Origin: Bacillota bacterium
Lineage (GTDB): Bacteria; Bacillota; Clostridia; Lachnospirales; Lachnospiraceae
DNA length: 21,401 bases
NCBI GenBank assembly: GCA_023441145.1
Contig: JAEZQN010000311.1
Span: 1-21,401 of the forward strand
Reading direction: 5' to 3'
This document shows positions 7,501 through 13,912 of the stretch, piece after piece. The stretch's first letter is position 1. Each line of letters begins with the position of its first letter. The translations under genes were made by a program, and so were the position numbers. The notes beneath the pieces are model-generated. The model saw nothing but the letters and a program-made list of their open reading frames with translations, was not told the DNA's origin and did not search any database.

Positions 7501-7980
7501 TTAAAGCTGATTGTTCTCAAGTATATTACCTAATTTCTTTCTCTTATGAAAATATAAACTAATAAACCCTATTATCATACCTATGAAATAAAAGGTAGGT
7601 GCAAAAATAATAAAGTGCTCTGTAATAGAACTATTTATATTGGCATACTGCTGAATAACAAAATAAAACAAACACACCACACAAGTAATCATCTGAGAAT
7701 AAAGTCCCTTTTGACTATAGCGATATTTCTTACAGAAAACAGGTAATAATGAGGCTTGCTCCTTTGTCTTGTCCTTCCTAAGAAATTGTCCAATCATAAA
7801 GGGCCCTACTGCTAGCCAAAGAAGAAGAAACATCAACCCAGATAGCGCGCAACGATAATAAGTACGAAGAAAGAATTCCATCAACAATAGCACCATTAAA
7901 CCCAACCTGATTTGCCGTACGGCTTCCAAGGCTGCAACATTGCGGACAATCTTTCTAATCTGGCATGCTTTATTTTTCAT
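7501..7980 (-). CDS. Small four-helix membrane protein of unknown function
   Basis: 159 residues; family not recognised. A basic N-terminus (MKNKACQIRKIVRN) precedes four hydrophobic stretches at roughly 25-41, 45-66, 96-112 and 122-143, with a basic loop between the second and third (FLRKDKTKEQ, then KKYRYSQKG) and a basic C-terminal tail (HKRKKLGNIL). By the positive-inside rule both ends and the middle loop would be cytoplasmic. ATG 7980 is preceded by GAGGAGAGGAAC. It has its own promoter at 8049-8077 and no obvious terminator before mbl, so some read-through into mbl is possible. The neighbourhood (cell shape, flagella, spore coat) suggests an envelope role only weakly. Confidence 0.7.
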   Translation of the reverse strand: MKNKACQIRKIVRNVAALEAVRQIRLGLMVLLLMEFFLRTYYRCALSGLMFLLLWLAVGPFMIGQFLRKDKTKEQASLLPVFCKKYRYSQKGLYSQMITCVVCLFYFVIQQYANINSSITEHFIIFAPTFYFIGMIIGFISLYFHKRKKLGNILENNQL

Positions 7981-8048
7981 AATAGTTCCTCTCCTCTCAC
8001 CTACGAATAATTAGTTTGGGAAAAGCCCTTTTAAGTATCTAAGCTAAT

Positions 8049-8077
8049 ATTATAACATGTCTTACATAGATTTTCCA
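8049..8077 (-). promoter_or_regulatory. Extended -10 promoter for the 7501-7980 membrane protein
   Basis: On the minus strand TGGAAA (8072-8077), 17 bases, then TATAAT (8049-8054), preceded by TGT, so that a TGnTATAAT extended -10 is formed. The predicted start is about 60 bases before the ATG. Confidence 0.6.
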
Positions 8078-8151
8078 GTTTATTTATTTGGTATATACTT
8101 TGATGAACATTAAGATACATTATAGCATTCTAAATTCTTATGAATTCAATA

Positions 8152-8190
8152 AGGGCCGCCCCAGAAGCTACATCCTTCTGAAACGACCCT
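8152..8190 (-). terminator. Hairpin terminator of the cotJ operon
   Basis: On the minus strand AGGGTCG and CAGAAG pair with CTTCTG and CGGCCCT, with three possible G-U pairs between them: a stem of up to 16 bp with a seven-base loop. The tail TTATTG is a poor T tract, so termination may be partial. It begins 28 bases after the cotJC stop codon. Confidence 0.6.
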
Positions 8191-8218
8191 CTATTATAAT
8201 TTGTTATATTCCTCTTTA

Positions 8219-8833
8219 CTATTTATTCTTCATAAATGATAAATCAAATGCTGGATTTATATAGTAGAAATTATTTGCGTCTAATTTATCTTGGGTAATT
8301 CGAAGTGCTTCTCCAAATCTCTGGTAGTGAACGATTTCTCTCTCTCTTAAGAAACGAATTGGGTCACAAACCTCTGGATCATCAACAAGTCTAAGAATAT
8401 TGTCATAAGTGGTTCTAGCTTTTTGTTCTGCTGCCATATCCTCATGCAAATCTGTAATTGGGTCACCCTTTGACTGAATGGTAAGTGCACTCCATGGCAC
8501 ACCGCCAGCGGATTGTGGATATATTCCTAAGGTATGATCTACAAAATATTTGTCAAATCCACAATCTTTAATTTGTTGTGGAGTTGCACCTTTTGTTAAT
8601 TGGTATACAATAGCACTAATCATCTCCATATGAGCAAGTTCTTCAGTACCAATATCCGTTAGTATTCCTGCAACCTCTTTATATGGCTGAACATATCGTT
8701 GTGATAAGTAACGCAAGGAAGCTCCTAGTTCTCCATCTGGTCCGCCATATTGACTCATTATAACCTGCGCTGCCTTTAAGTTACACTTGGAAATCTTAAC
8801 TGGGTATTGTAATCTTTTTTCATAATTCCACAT
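8219..8833 (-). CDS. cotJC: Spore coat protein CotJC, manganese-catalase family
   Basis: 204 residues of the ferritin-like manganese catalase fold. The expected metal ligands can be placed: Glu35 in GPDGELGAS, Glu65 and His68 in TEELAHME, Glu136 in EDMAAEQKAR, and His169 in REREIVHYQRF. The 65/68 and 136/169 spacings equal those of Lactobacillus manganese catalase (66/69 and 148/181). CotJC is an inner spore coat component made in the mother cell; whether it is an active catalase is known only for some relatives. The ATG at 8833 directly follows the cotJB stop codon, with GGTAAAGAG as ribosome binding site, so the genes are translationally coupled. Confidence 0.93.
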   Translation of the reverse strand: MWNYEKRLQYPVKISKCNLKAAQVIMSQYGGPDGELGASLRYLSQRYVQPYKEVAGILTDIGTEELAHMEMISAIVYQLTKGATPQQIKDCGFDKYFVDHTLGIYPQSAGGVPWSALTIQSKGDPITDLHEDMAAEQKARTTYDNILRLVDDPEVCDPIRFLREREIVHYQRFGEALRITQDKLDANNFYYINPAFDLSFMKNK

Positions 8834-9094
8834 CTACTCTTTACCACCTTTCCAAGGCCAAGGCTCTTCCGTCCAAGTCCAAAAACAATCATTATCAACA
8901 TTTGTAACTAACAATGGTCCAAACTTTTTGGAATACTCATCTAGTGCTTGTTCTCTTAAATCTCTGTATTTTTTATAGTAAAGCAATGCTTCTCTATCAC
9001 ATGGATGGGTATCCAAATAAAGTCCTACATCCAATACTGCAAAGCTTACTTCCGAAATAAACTGTAATAGGCTTTCTCTTTCACATCTATTCAT
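8834..9094 (-). CDS. cotJB: Spore coat protein CotJB
   Basis: 86 residues from ATG 9094. The sequence (RESLLQFISEVSFAVLDVGL, then LDTHPCDREAL and a Trp-rich end WTWTEEPWPW) is the CotJB family pattern, a small protein needed with CotJA and CotJC for coat assembly. The open frame extends back to GTG 9121 inside cotJA, but GTGAGGTG immediately before ATG 9094 makes that the start, and it gives the family's usual length. Only eight bases separate the cotJA stop from this ATG. Confidence 0.9.
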   Translation of the reverse strand: MNRCERESLLQFISEVSFAVLDVGLYLDTHPCDREALLYYKKYRDLREQALDEYSKKFGPLLVTNVDNDCFWTWTEEPWPWKGGKE

Positions 9095-9102
9095 AGGGCA
9101 CC

Positions 9103-9384
9103 TCACATTCTTGAACCGCACTTAGTCCACCATGGTTTTACCAGTTCAGGGAAAATGGTTGCATGTGCTAAGCCTGCTTCACCTGTAAATACTTCTCCCC
9201 ATTGTTGCCAAGGTACATAAGCCATTGCAATTGGCATACAGTCTACTGGGGCTTCCATAACATTTGGGCATTCCACTATATTTTTAGTACTATTGCAACA
9301 GGAGTTTCTGGCTTCTTTACAGTAATACCTATTTCCCAGTGTACAATTATAGTCTCTATTGTGTCTACAATTTCTTTGATCCAT
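9103..9384 (-). CDS. cotJA: Spore coat-associated protein CotJA with cysteine-rich N-terminus
   Basis: 93 residues. The C-terminal half carries the CotJA core (PIAMAYVPWQQWGEVFTGEAGL, then TIFPELVKPW). The N-terminal 49 residues hold seven of the eight cysteines (6, 14, 22, 29, 30, 39, 49), which is more than I expect for this family; the extra cysteines could cross-link the coat, but that is inference. ATG 9384 has AAAGGAA eight bases upstream. It is the first gene of cotJABC, and the sigma-E-like promoter at 9424-9451 implies mother-cell expression early in sporulation. Confidence 0.9.
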   Translation of the reverse strand: MDQRNCRHNRDYNCTLGNRYYCKEARNSCCNSTKNIVECPNVMEAPVDCMPIAMAYVPWQQWGEVFTGEAGLAHATIFPELVKPWWTKCGSRM

Positions 9385-9423
9385 ATATAACAGATTCCTT
9401 TCAAAGTTTCATTCCCGCACTAC

Positions 9424-9451
9424 ATTGTATGTCTAATAAAAACGAATGTGC
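9424..9451 (-). promoter_or_regulatory. Sigma-E-like sporulation promoter of cotJABC
   Basis: On the minus strand the -10 is CATACAAT (9424-9431), an exact fit to the sigma-E -10 CATACAnT, with GCACATT (9445-9451) 13 bases upstream as a partial -35. The predicted leader is about 32 bases. B. subtilis cotJ is under sigma-E, which agrees. Confidence 0.65.
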
Positions 9452-9477
9452 TTGTATATCTTACAGCATTCTTAAAC

Positions 9478-9506
9478 TTGCCAACTTATCCATATCCATG
9501 TATAAT
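9478..9506 (+). promoter_or_regulatory. Sigma-A-like promoter for the 9566-9958 gene
   Basis: TTGCCA (9478-9483), 17 bases, then a perfect TATAAT (9501-9506), among the best sigma-A matches in the window. The predicted start is near 9513, giving a leader of about 53 bases. It is divergent from the cotJ promoter. Confidence 0.7.
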
Positions 9507-9518
9507 AGTAATATGTGG

Positions 9519-9538
9519 TAAATATATTCATATATTTA
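9519..9538 (+). repeat. AT-only inverted repeat in the leader of the 9566 gene
   Basis: TAAATATAT-TC-ATATATTTA, perfect 9 bp arms, just after the predicted transcription start and before the ribosome binding site. It could be a repressor site or chance in AT-rich DNA; as RNA the hairpin would be weak. Confidence 0.4.
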
Positions 9539-9565
9539 AAATAATCAAACTGGAGGGGGATACAT

Positions 9566-9958
9566 ATGCTGTTACGAGCAAAGGAAACCTGTATTGAACA
9601 GGATGACTGTACTACCAATGAGATCTATTATGTTGCTTACAATAGTTTCTATCGCGACCATAAGGCCTTATTCCATGTTATGAATCTACAAGAGAACTAT
9701 ATTTGTAGACCATTTTTTAGCAAAAGGTCCATTTGTGTGTCGTTTCATTACACCCATGTAAACAATGAGGTAATGCGTCGTTTTTGGGATCAACTAGAAA
9801 AGTGCAAAGATTATATTGATAAAGTAGCTATCGTTGGTGTACCTGTTAATGCTAGAGCCATCTTTACTGTAAAATCCAAGTATAAAGGAAGCGAATTAGC
9901 ACGCTTTCAATTCTTTACTAATACGGAATCAGCCGTTCACTGGCTAAACAAACAGTAA
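9566..9958 (+). CDS. Small protein of unknown function, possibly SpoIIAA/STAS-like C-terminus
   Basis: 130 residues; family not firmly recognised. There is no signal peptide or membrane segment, so it should be cytoplasmic. The C-terminal part (KVAIVGVPVNARAIF, later FQFFTNTESAVHWLNKQ) resembles the end of SpoIIAA-like/STAS-fold proteins, in which a hydrophobic VAIVG strand is followed by a deA..WL helix; this is a weak visual likeness. The N-terminal half contains many aromatics and His residues (YYVAYNSFYRDHKALFHV, SFHYTHVNNEV). The start is clear: GGAGGGGG six bases ahead of ATG 9566. It has its own promoter (9478-9506) and a terminator right after the stop, so it is a monocistronic plus-strand gene between two minus-strand operons. 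Confidence 0.75.
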   Translation: MLLRAKETCIEQDDCTTNEIYYVAYNSFYRDHKALFHVMNLQENYICRPFFSKRSICVSFHYTHVNNEVMRRFWDQLEKCKDYIDKVAIVGVPVNARAIFTVKSKYKGSELARFQFFTNTESAVHWLNKQ

Positions 9959-9968
9959 TCTAAACTAT

Positions 9969-10011
9969 AAAAACCCAGGGTGCCTTACATAAAAGGCAAA
10001 CCCGGGTTTTT
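9969..10011. terminator. Bidirectional intrinsic terminator
   Basis: AAAAACCC pairs with GGGTTTTT, with an inner GCCTT/AAGGC stem and a small loop. T runs exist on both strands, so it can end the plus-strand 9566 gene and the minus-strand GNAT gene, which converge here. Confidence 0.85.
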
Positions 10012-10045
10012 CTTTATTCTCTTACAGTCTATTTTGTTCATCTTT

Positions 10046-10549
10046 TTACGTATCCCACTGGTAATAAGTCCTTAGCTCTGTTTTTCCACAGAAGATTCCA
10101 CCATTCTTTATAATTACTTTCTCACTAGGATAATTGTAGTTATATATCATCACAAGAAGCTCTGGTACTTCCATACTCTTTGCCTGTTCCAATAAAAGAC
10201 TTAATAAAACCGTACCATACCCATTATTTCTATATTGAGGAGCTATACTATAGGAGATACTTCCACCATGCTTTTTAAGTGCTGGTGTTAATTTATGGCG
10301 GATCTTGCCTATTCCCACAGGAATATCATTTACTATCAACCAATAAGTACTTTCTGCTACTGCACCTTCTTCCAAATTAATACCATGTTGAATCTCATTT
10401 CTTCGAAGAAGCCATTTTTTATATTCCTCATAAGATAACCCATTGGCTCCATTATAAAAACCATTCTCATGGGCAGGAACCCTCTGTAATAGTCGATAAA
10501 CCAAGGGACCATCCTTAGGTGACAAAGGTCTTAATTCTATTCTAGTCAT
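10046..10549 (-). CDS. GNAT-family N-acetyltransferase
   Basis: 167 residues of the GNAT fold. Motif A, the acetyl-CoA binding strand and loop, is SISYSIAPQYRNNGYGTVLL (about residues 96-115, with the R/Q-x-x-G-x-G/A form RNNGYG). Motif B is near EKVIIKNGGIFCG, and an upstream strand is WLIVNDIPVGIGKIRH. The protein would transfer acetyl from acetyl-CoA to an amine; the substrate is unknown. ATG 10549 has AAAGGAGGG about ten bases upstream. It starts 36 bases after the FtsX permease stop with no promoter or terminator visible between, so it is probably the third gene of the ABC exporter operon, ending at the bidirectional terminator. Confidence 0.88.
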   Translation of the reverse strand: MTRIELRPLSPKDGPLVYRLLQRVPAHENGFYNGANGLSYEEYKKWLLRRNEIQHGINLEEGAVAESTYWLIVNDIPVGIGKIRHKLTPALKKHGGSISYSIAPQYRNNGYGTVLLSLLLEQAKSMEVPELLVMIYNYNYPSEKVIIKNGGIFCGKTELRTYYQWDT

Positions 10550-10585
10550 ATTTTAGTTTCCCTCCTTTGCCAATCTCTAATTTCT

Positions 10586-12976
10586 TTACTCAACACTCTT
10601 TAAAGATTCTACCATATCTATTTTTTTCAAATGAAAATACATAACCATGTTAACAAAAACAGAAAATAAGATAGTCAAGACAAAACTATAGAGATAACTA
10701 AGATTCTTTATTGTGCGGCCAAACATCATTATGTCAACTTCTATAGTTTTAACTACATAACCATGCAAAATAATCCCAAGAATAACTCCGATTACAGCTC
10801 CGATCGAAGTCAATAGTACATTTTCTCGATATACATAAGCTGCCACTTCCCCATCATAAAAACCTAGTAGCTTAATCGTTGCAAGTTCCCTTTTTCTCTC
10901 TGTTATGTTTATGTTGTTAAGATTATACAGTACAACAAAAGCCAAAAGACCTGCTGATATAATAAGTACCCACACAATGATATTAAAATGGCTCATTAAA
11001 TCTGTAAGCTTTTTATTAAAATCTTTGGTAAAGCTTACTCCACTGCACCCCTTACTTGCAATTAAGGTCGCACCTAAGTTAGATTCCTCTTCCTCTGTCT
11101 GACTTTTACTTAACAGCAAAATACTAGTCATTTGTGGGTTTTCCTGAAATAACCCCTGATATGTGTCTGTAGACAAAAAGATATAATTATATAGATAATT
11201 TTCTACAATATATGAGATTTCCACAGGCTTCATCTCAGTATCGCTTATCTTTATGTTTATTGCATCACCTACAGACAAACTTAAACTAGAGGCAAGCTTT
11301 TCTGTAATAGCAGCTCCTTCTTTCGGAAATGCATATACTTCCTTGGTTTTACGATTTCGAAGTTCTATGTAATGGTTAATTTTCTCCGTGTTTTCTGGTA
11401 TATAGAGAATGGCGGTCTTTTCTTCATTATTTCCACTTACCTCTATGGATTTGTTAAAGACTTTCGTATTATCCTCTATTGTAGGTTGTTTATGAATAAG
11501 AGACTCTAGGTTCCAAAGCTCCTCCTGTGTAATGGAGGTATTTAATTGAACTTCTGCATTGTGCTTAAAAATCTCTTTATATTGATATTTGACAACGTCA
11601 AATATTGAGTCTCGTAAGCCAAAGCCAACCATCAATAAGGCCATGCAACCTCCGATTCCGAATACCGTCATAAAAAATCGTTTTTTAAAGCGGAACAAAT
11701 TACGTATGGTTGCCTTCTTCGTAAAGTTAAGCCTCTTCCATATAAATGAGACACGTTCTATCAGAACTCTCTTACCAGCCTTAGGGGATACTGGACGCAT
11801 TAAATCTGCTGGTTTTCCCAACAATTCTTTATAAGTAGCCCCAATAGCCGCTAATGTCGTTACAGCTACCGAGATAGAAACCGCAATAAGGGCAGGCTGT
11901 AGTTGCCACGGAGCGAAGTACTTTGGTAACCCTACATACATTAAACCATAGGCTGTAATAATGATATAAGGAAATAGTTTTTCTCCCACTAACACCCCAA
12001 GGATACCTCCACCAAGGGTTGCAAGTAATGCATATAGAAGATATTTTGCTGTAATAGACTTATTACTATAACCCAAGGCTTTTAGAGTCCCTATTTGCAT
12101 CCTCTGCTCTTCCACCATTCTTGTCATAGTAGTGAGACTAATTAAGGCTGCTACAATGAAAAAGATCAATGGAAAGACATTGCCCAAGGCACCTATTCTA
12201 CTTGTATCTTGCCCATATTCTACATAGGTTTCTAGAGAATTACGATCTAGCACATACCATTTTGGTTGATTTGATTCTGCTACTGTTTCAATTCTTTGCT
12301 TAACCTCATTTACCTTATTCTCATACTCTTTCGTATATGCCACTAGTTCTTTTGCCCCTGCAACACGTACATGAATCTCTGAATACACAGTAGATGGAAA
12401 GGCCGACATTGCCACTAGCACAAATCCATCTACTTTACCATTTCCTATAGCACAGGTTCCTCGGTCCCAGCTTAGATACCAACAGCTTTCTCCCATCCCT
12501 ACAACTGTCTGCTGTTCACCACTAGAAAATGTTAGTTTATCACCTATCTTAATCTCATGTGCCTTTGCAAAAGCATCATCTACTAAACATTCTCCATCTT
12601 TTTCAGGAAACTCTCCTTCTTTAAGAAGAAAATTATCCTTTCCTTCTTGTGTAGCTATCTTTCTAATATTATATTCTAACGATCCTCTAATACAGGATAA
12701 CTCCTGAGTCATATAAATAGAGGCTTTTTCTACTCCTTCAACTTCTGAGATAGTGTCTAAATCTGCCTTCGTCAGTCCCATTGGAGAAATCACTCTAATA
12801 TCCATCATATTACTTTCATCATAATAGTGATCAGCGGAGTATCTCATGTCTGGCTCTGAGCTTCTAACTCCAGAAAAGAAGGCTGAACCAAGGGCAACAA
12901 TGAAAAAGATCGAAATAAATCTGCTTTTACTCTTTCTAATTTCCCTAAAAAAATCCTTTCTCAGTGCTTTCTTCAT
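10586..12976 (-). CDS. ABC transporter permease with two FtsX domains
   Basis: 796 residues. A first transmembrane helix (about 20-36) is followed by a large extracytoplasmic domain (about 40-260), then three helices (about 265-285, 310-335 and 362-382) forming the first FtsX domain. The second half repeats the plan: a helix near 430-450, a second outside domain, and three final helices (one of them IIVWVLIISAGLLAFVVLYN). Each FtsX domain has a cytoplasmic coupling segment with the same theme (EEQRMQIGTLKALGYSN and ERKRELATIKLLGFYDGEV). Such MacB/Lol-like permeases do mechanotransmission or extrude lipids or peptides; the cargo is unknown. ATG 12976 has AAGGGG seven bases upstream; an in-frame GTG at 12994 lies inside the ATPase gene and lacks a site. 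The ATPase stop is 11 bases upstream. Confidence 0.88.
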   Translation of the reverse strand: MKKALRKDFFREIRKSKSRFISIFFIVALGSAFFSGVRSSEPDMRYSADHYYDESNMMDIRVISPMGLTKADLDTISEVEGVEKASIYMTQELSCIRGSLEYNIRKIATQEGKDNFLLKEGEFPEKDGECLVDDAFAKAHEIKIGDKLTFSSGEQQTVVGMGESCWYLSWDRGTCAIGNGKVDGFVLVAMSAFPSTVYSEIHVRVAGAKELVAYTKEYENKVNEVKQRIETVAESNQPKWYVLDRNSLETYVEYGQDTSRIGALGNVFPLIFFIVAALISLTTMTRMVEEQRMQIGTLKALGYSNKSITAKYLLYALLATLGGGILGVLVGEKLFPYIIITAYGLMYVGLPKYFAPWQLQPALIAVSISVAVTTLAAIGATYKELLGKPADLMRPVSPKAGKRVLIERVSFIWKRLNFTKKATIRNLFRFKKRFFMTVFGIGGCMALLMVGFGLRDSIFDVVKYQYKEIFKHNAEVQLNTSITQEELWNLESLIHKQPTIEDNTKVFNKSIEVSGNNEEKTAILYIPENTEKINHYIELRNRKTKEVYAFPKEGAAITEKLASSLSLSVGDAINIKISDTEMKPVEISYIVENYLYNYIFLSTDTYQGLFQENPQMTSILLLSKSQTEEEESNLGATLIASKGCSGVSFTKDFNKKLTDLMSHFNIIVWVLIISAGLLAFVVLYNLNNINITERKRELATIKLLGFYDGEVAAYVYRENVLLTSIGAVIGVILGIILHGYVVKTIEVDIMMFGRTIKNLSYLYSFVLTILFSVFVNMVMYFHLKKIDMVESLKSVE

Positions 12977-12987
12977 GCTCTCACCCC

Positions 12988-13692
12988 TTACCACTCGATA
13001 TCTTCCACAGAGGCTTTTTGTTCATTGATTTGTTGGGATTGTACCTTCCCATTTTTAATAGAAATGATACGATCTGCCATAGGGGTTATAGCTTGATTAT
13101 GAGTTATTACCACTACAGTCATCCCCTTTTCTCGACTAGTATCCTGCAATAGTTTTAGAATAGCCTTTCCTGTTACATAGTCTAATGCTCCAGTAGGCTC
13201 ATCACAAAGTAGCATCTTTGGATTTTTAGCCAGTGCTCTAGCAATAGATACTCTCTGTTGCTCTCCACCTGATAACTGAGCAGGAAAGTTCTGCTTCCTA
13301 TGACCTAACCCAACTTCCTCTAATACCTCATTGGCATCTAAAGGTTCTTTACATATTTGAGATGCCAACTCCACATTCTCCAATGCAGTCAAGTTCTGCA
13401 TTAAATTATAGAATTGAAAAACAAAACCTATATCCTCTCTACGATATTTAATCAGTTGTTTTCCTTTTAAGTCGGACACTACTGTGTTGTCTACCGTAAC
13501 GTTTCCCGACGTTGGGCAGTCCATTCCTCCCAATATATTTAAAACGGTAGTCTTTCCTGCACCACTAGGGCCCACAATAACTACAAACTCTCCCTCTTCT
13601 ATGGAAAAAGAGGCTCCCGCTAATGCATCAATAGTAACCTCTCCCATGTTATACTGCTTTGTAACATTTTCAAAACTAATATATGATTCCAT
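12988..13692 (-). CDS. ABC transporter ATPase, LolD/MacB type
   Basis: 234 residues. Walker A GPSGAGKTT (41-49), Q-loop VFQ (91-93), signature LSGGEQQR (140-147), Walker B with catalytic Glu LLCDEPTGALD (161-171), and H-loop VITHN near 195-199 are all intact. The DEPTGALD form and the FtsX partner place it in the LolD/MacB/YvrO group. It energises the permease encoded next to it. ATG 13692 has AGGAG nine bases ahead. No clear single promoter was found in the 220-base gap shared with the P-type ATPase; TTGTGG-N17-TAGAAT on the minus strand near 13760-13790 is a weak candidate. No histidine kinase or response regulator is adjacent, so this does not look like a Bce-type peptide resistance module. 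Confidence 0.92.
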   Translation of the reverse strand: MESYISFENVTKQYNMGEVTIDALAGASFSIEEGEFVVIVGPSGAGKTTVLNILGGMDCPTSGNVTVDNTVVSDLKGKQLIKYRREDIGFVFQFYNLMQNLTALENVELASQICKEPLDANEVLEEVGLGHRKQNFPAQLSGGEQQRVSIARALAKNPKMLLCDEPTGALDYVTGKAILKLLQDTSREKGMTVVVITHNQAITPMADRIISIKNGKVQSQQINEQKASVEDIEW

Positions 13693-13827
13693 GCTACATT
13701 ACTCCTATCTATGTATTTATATGCTATAAAAAGCCAGTCACATGCTTCATTTTCTATTCTAAACTTATCTTCATTGTACCACAATGGAGGGATTTTATTA
13801 AGATTACCTTAAATTTAATTTTAGTGA

Positions 13828-13857
13828 TTGCAAACACATCCATATTATGGATACAAT
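13828..13857 (+). promoter_or_regulatory. Sigma-A-like promoter of the P-type ATPase-ybaK operon
   Basis: TTGCAA (13828-13833), 18 bases, then TACAAT (13852-13857). The predicted start is near 13864, with a leader of about 50 bases. A palindrome fills much of the spacer. Confidence 0.6.
13838..13852 (+). promoter_or_regulatory. Palindrome between -35 and -10, possible operator
   Basis: ATCCAT-ATT-ATGGAT, perfect 6 bp arms around three bases, lying between the two promoter boxes where a bound repressor would block polymerase. Could be chance. Confidence 0.4.
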
Positions 13858-13912
13858 AATAGTAGAATGTAGTATTTTGCAGTTTAACTTATAGGAGAAA
13901 TCGGGTGAGACA

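Noticed and set aside
9202..9521. Plus-strand frames opposite cotJA and its promoter (9202-9390, 9339-9521)
   Set aside because: Antisense to a recognised coat gene with its own promoter; no coding features.
10046..13692. Bce-type antimicrobial-peptide resistance module
   Set aside because: The permease has two large outside domains and there is no adjacent sensor kinase/response regulator pair.
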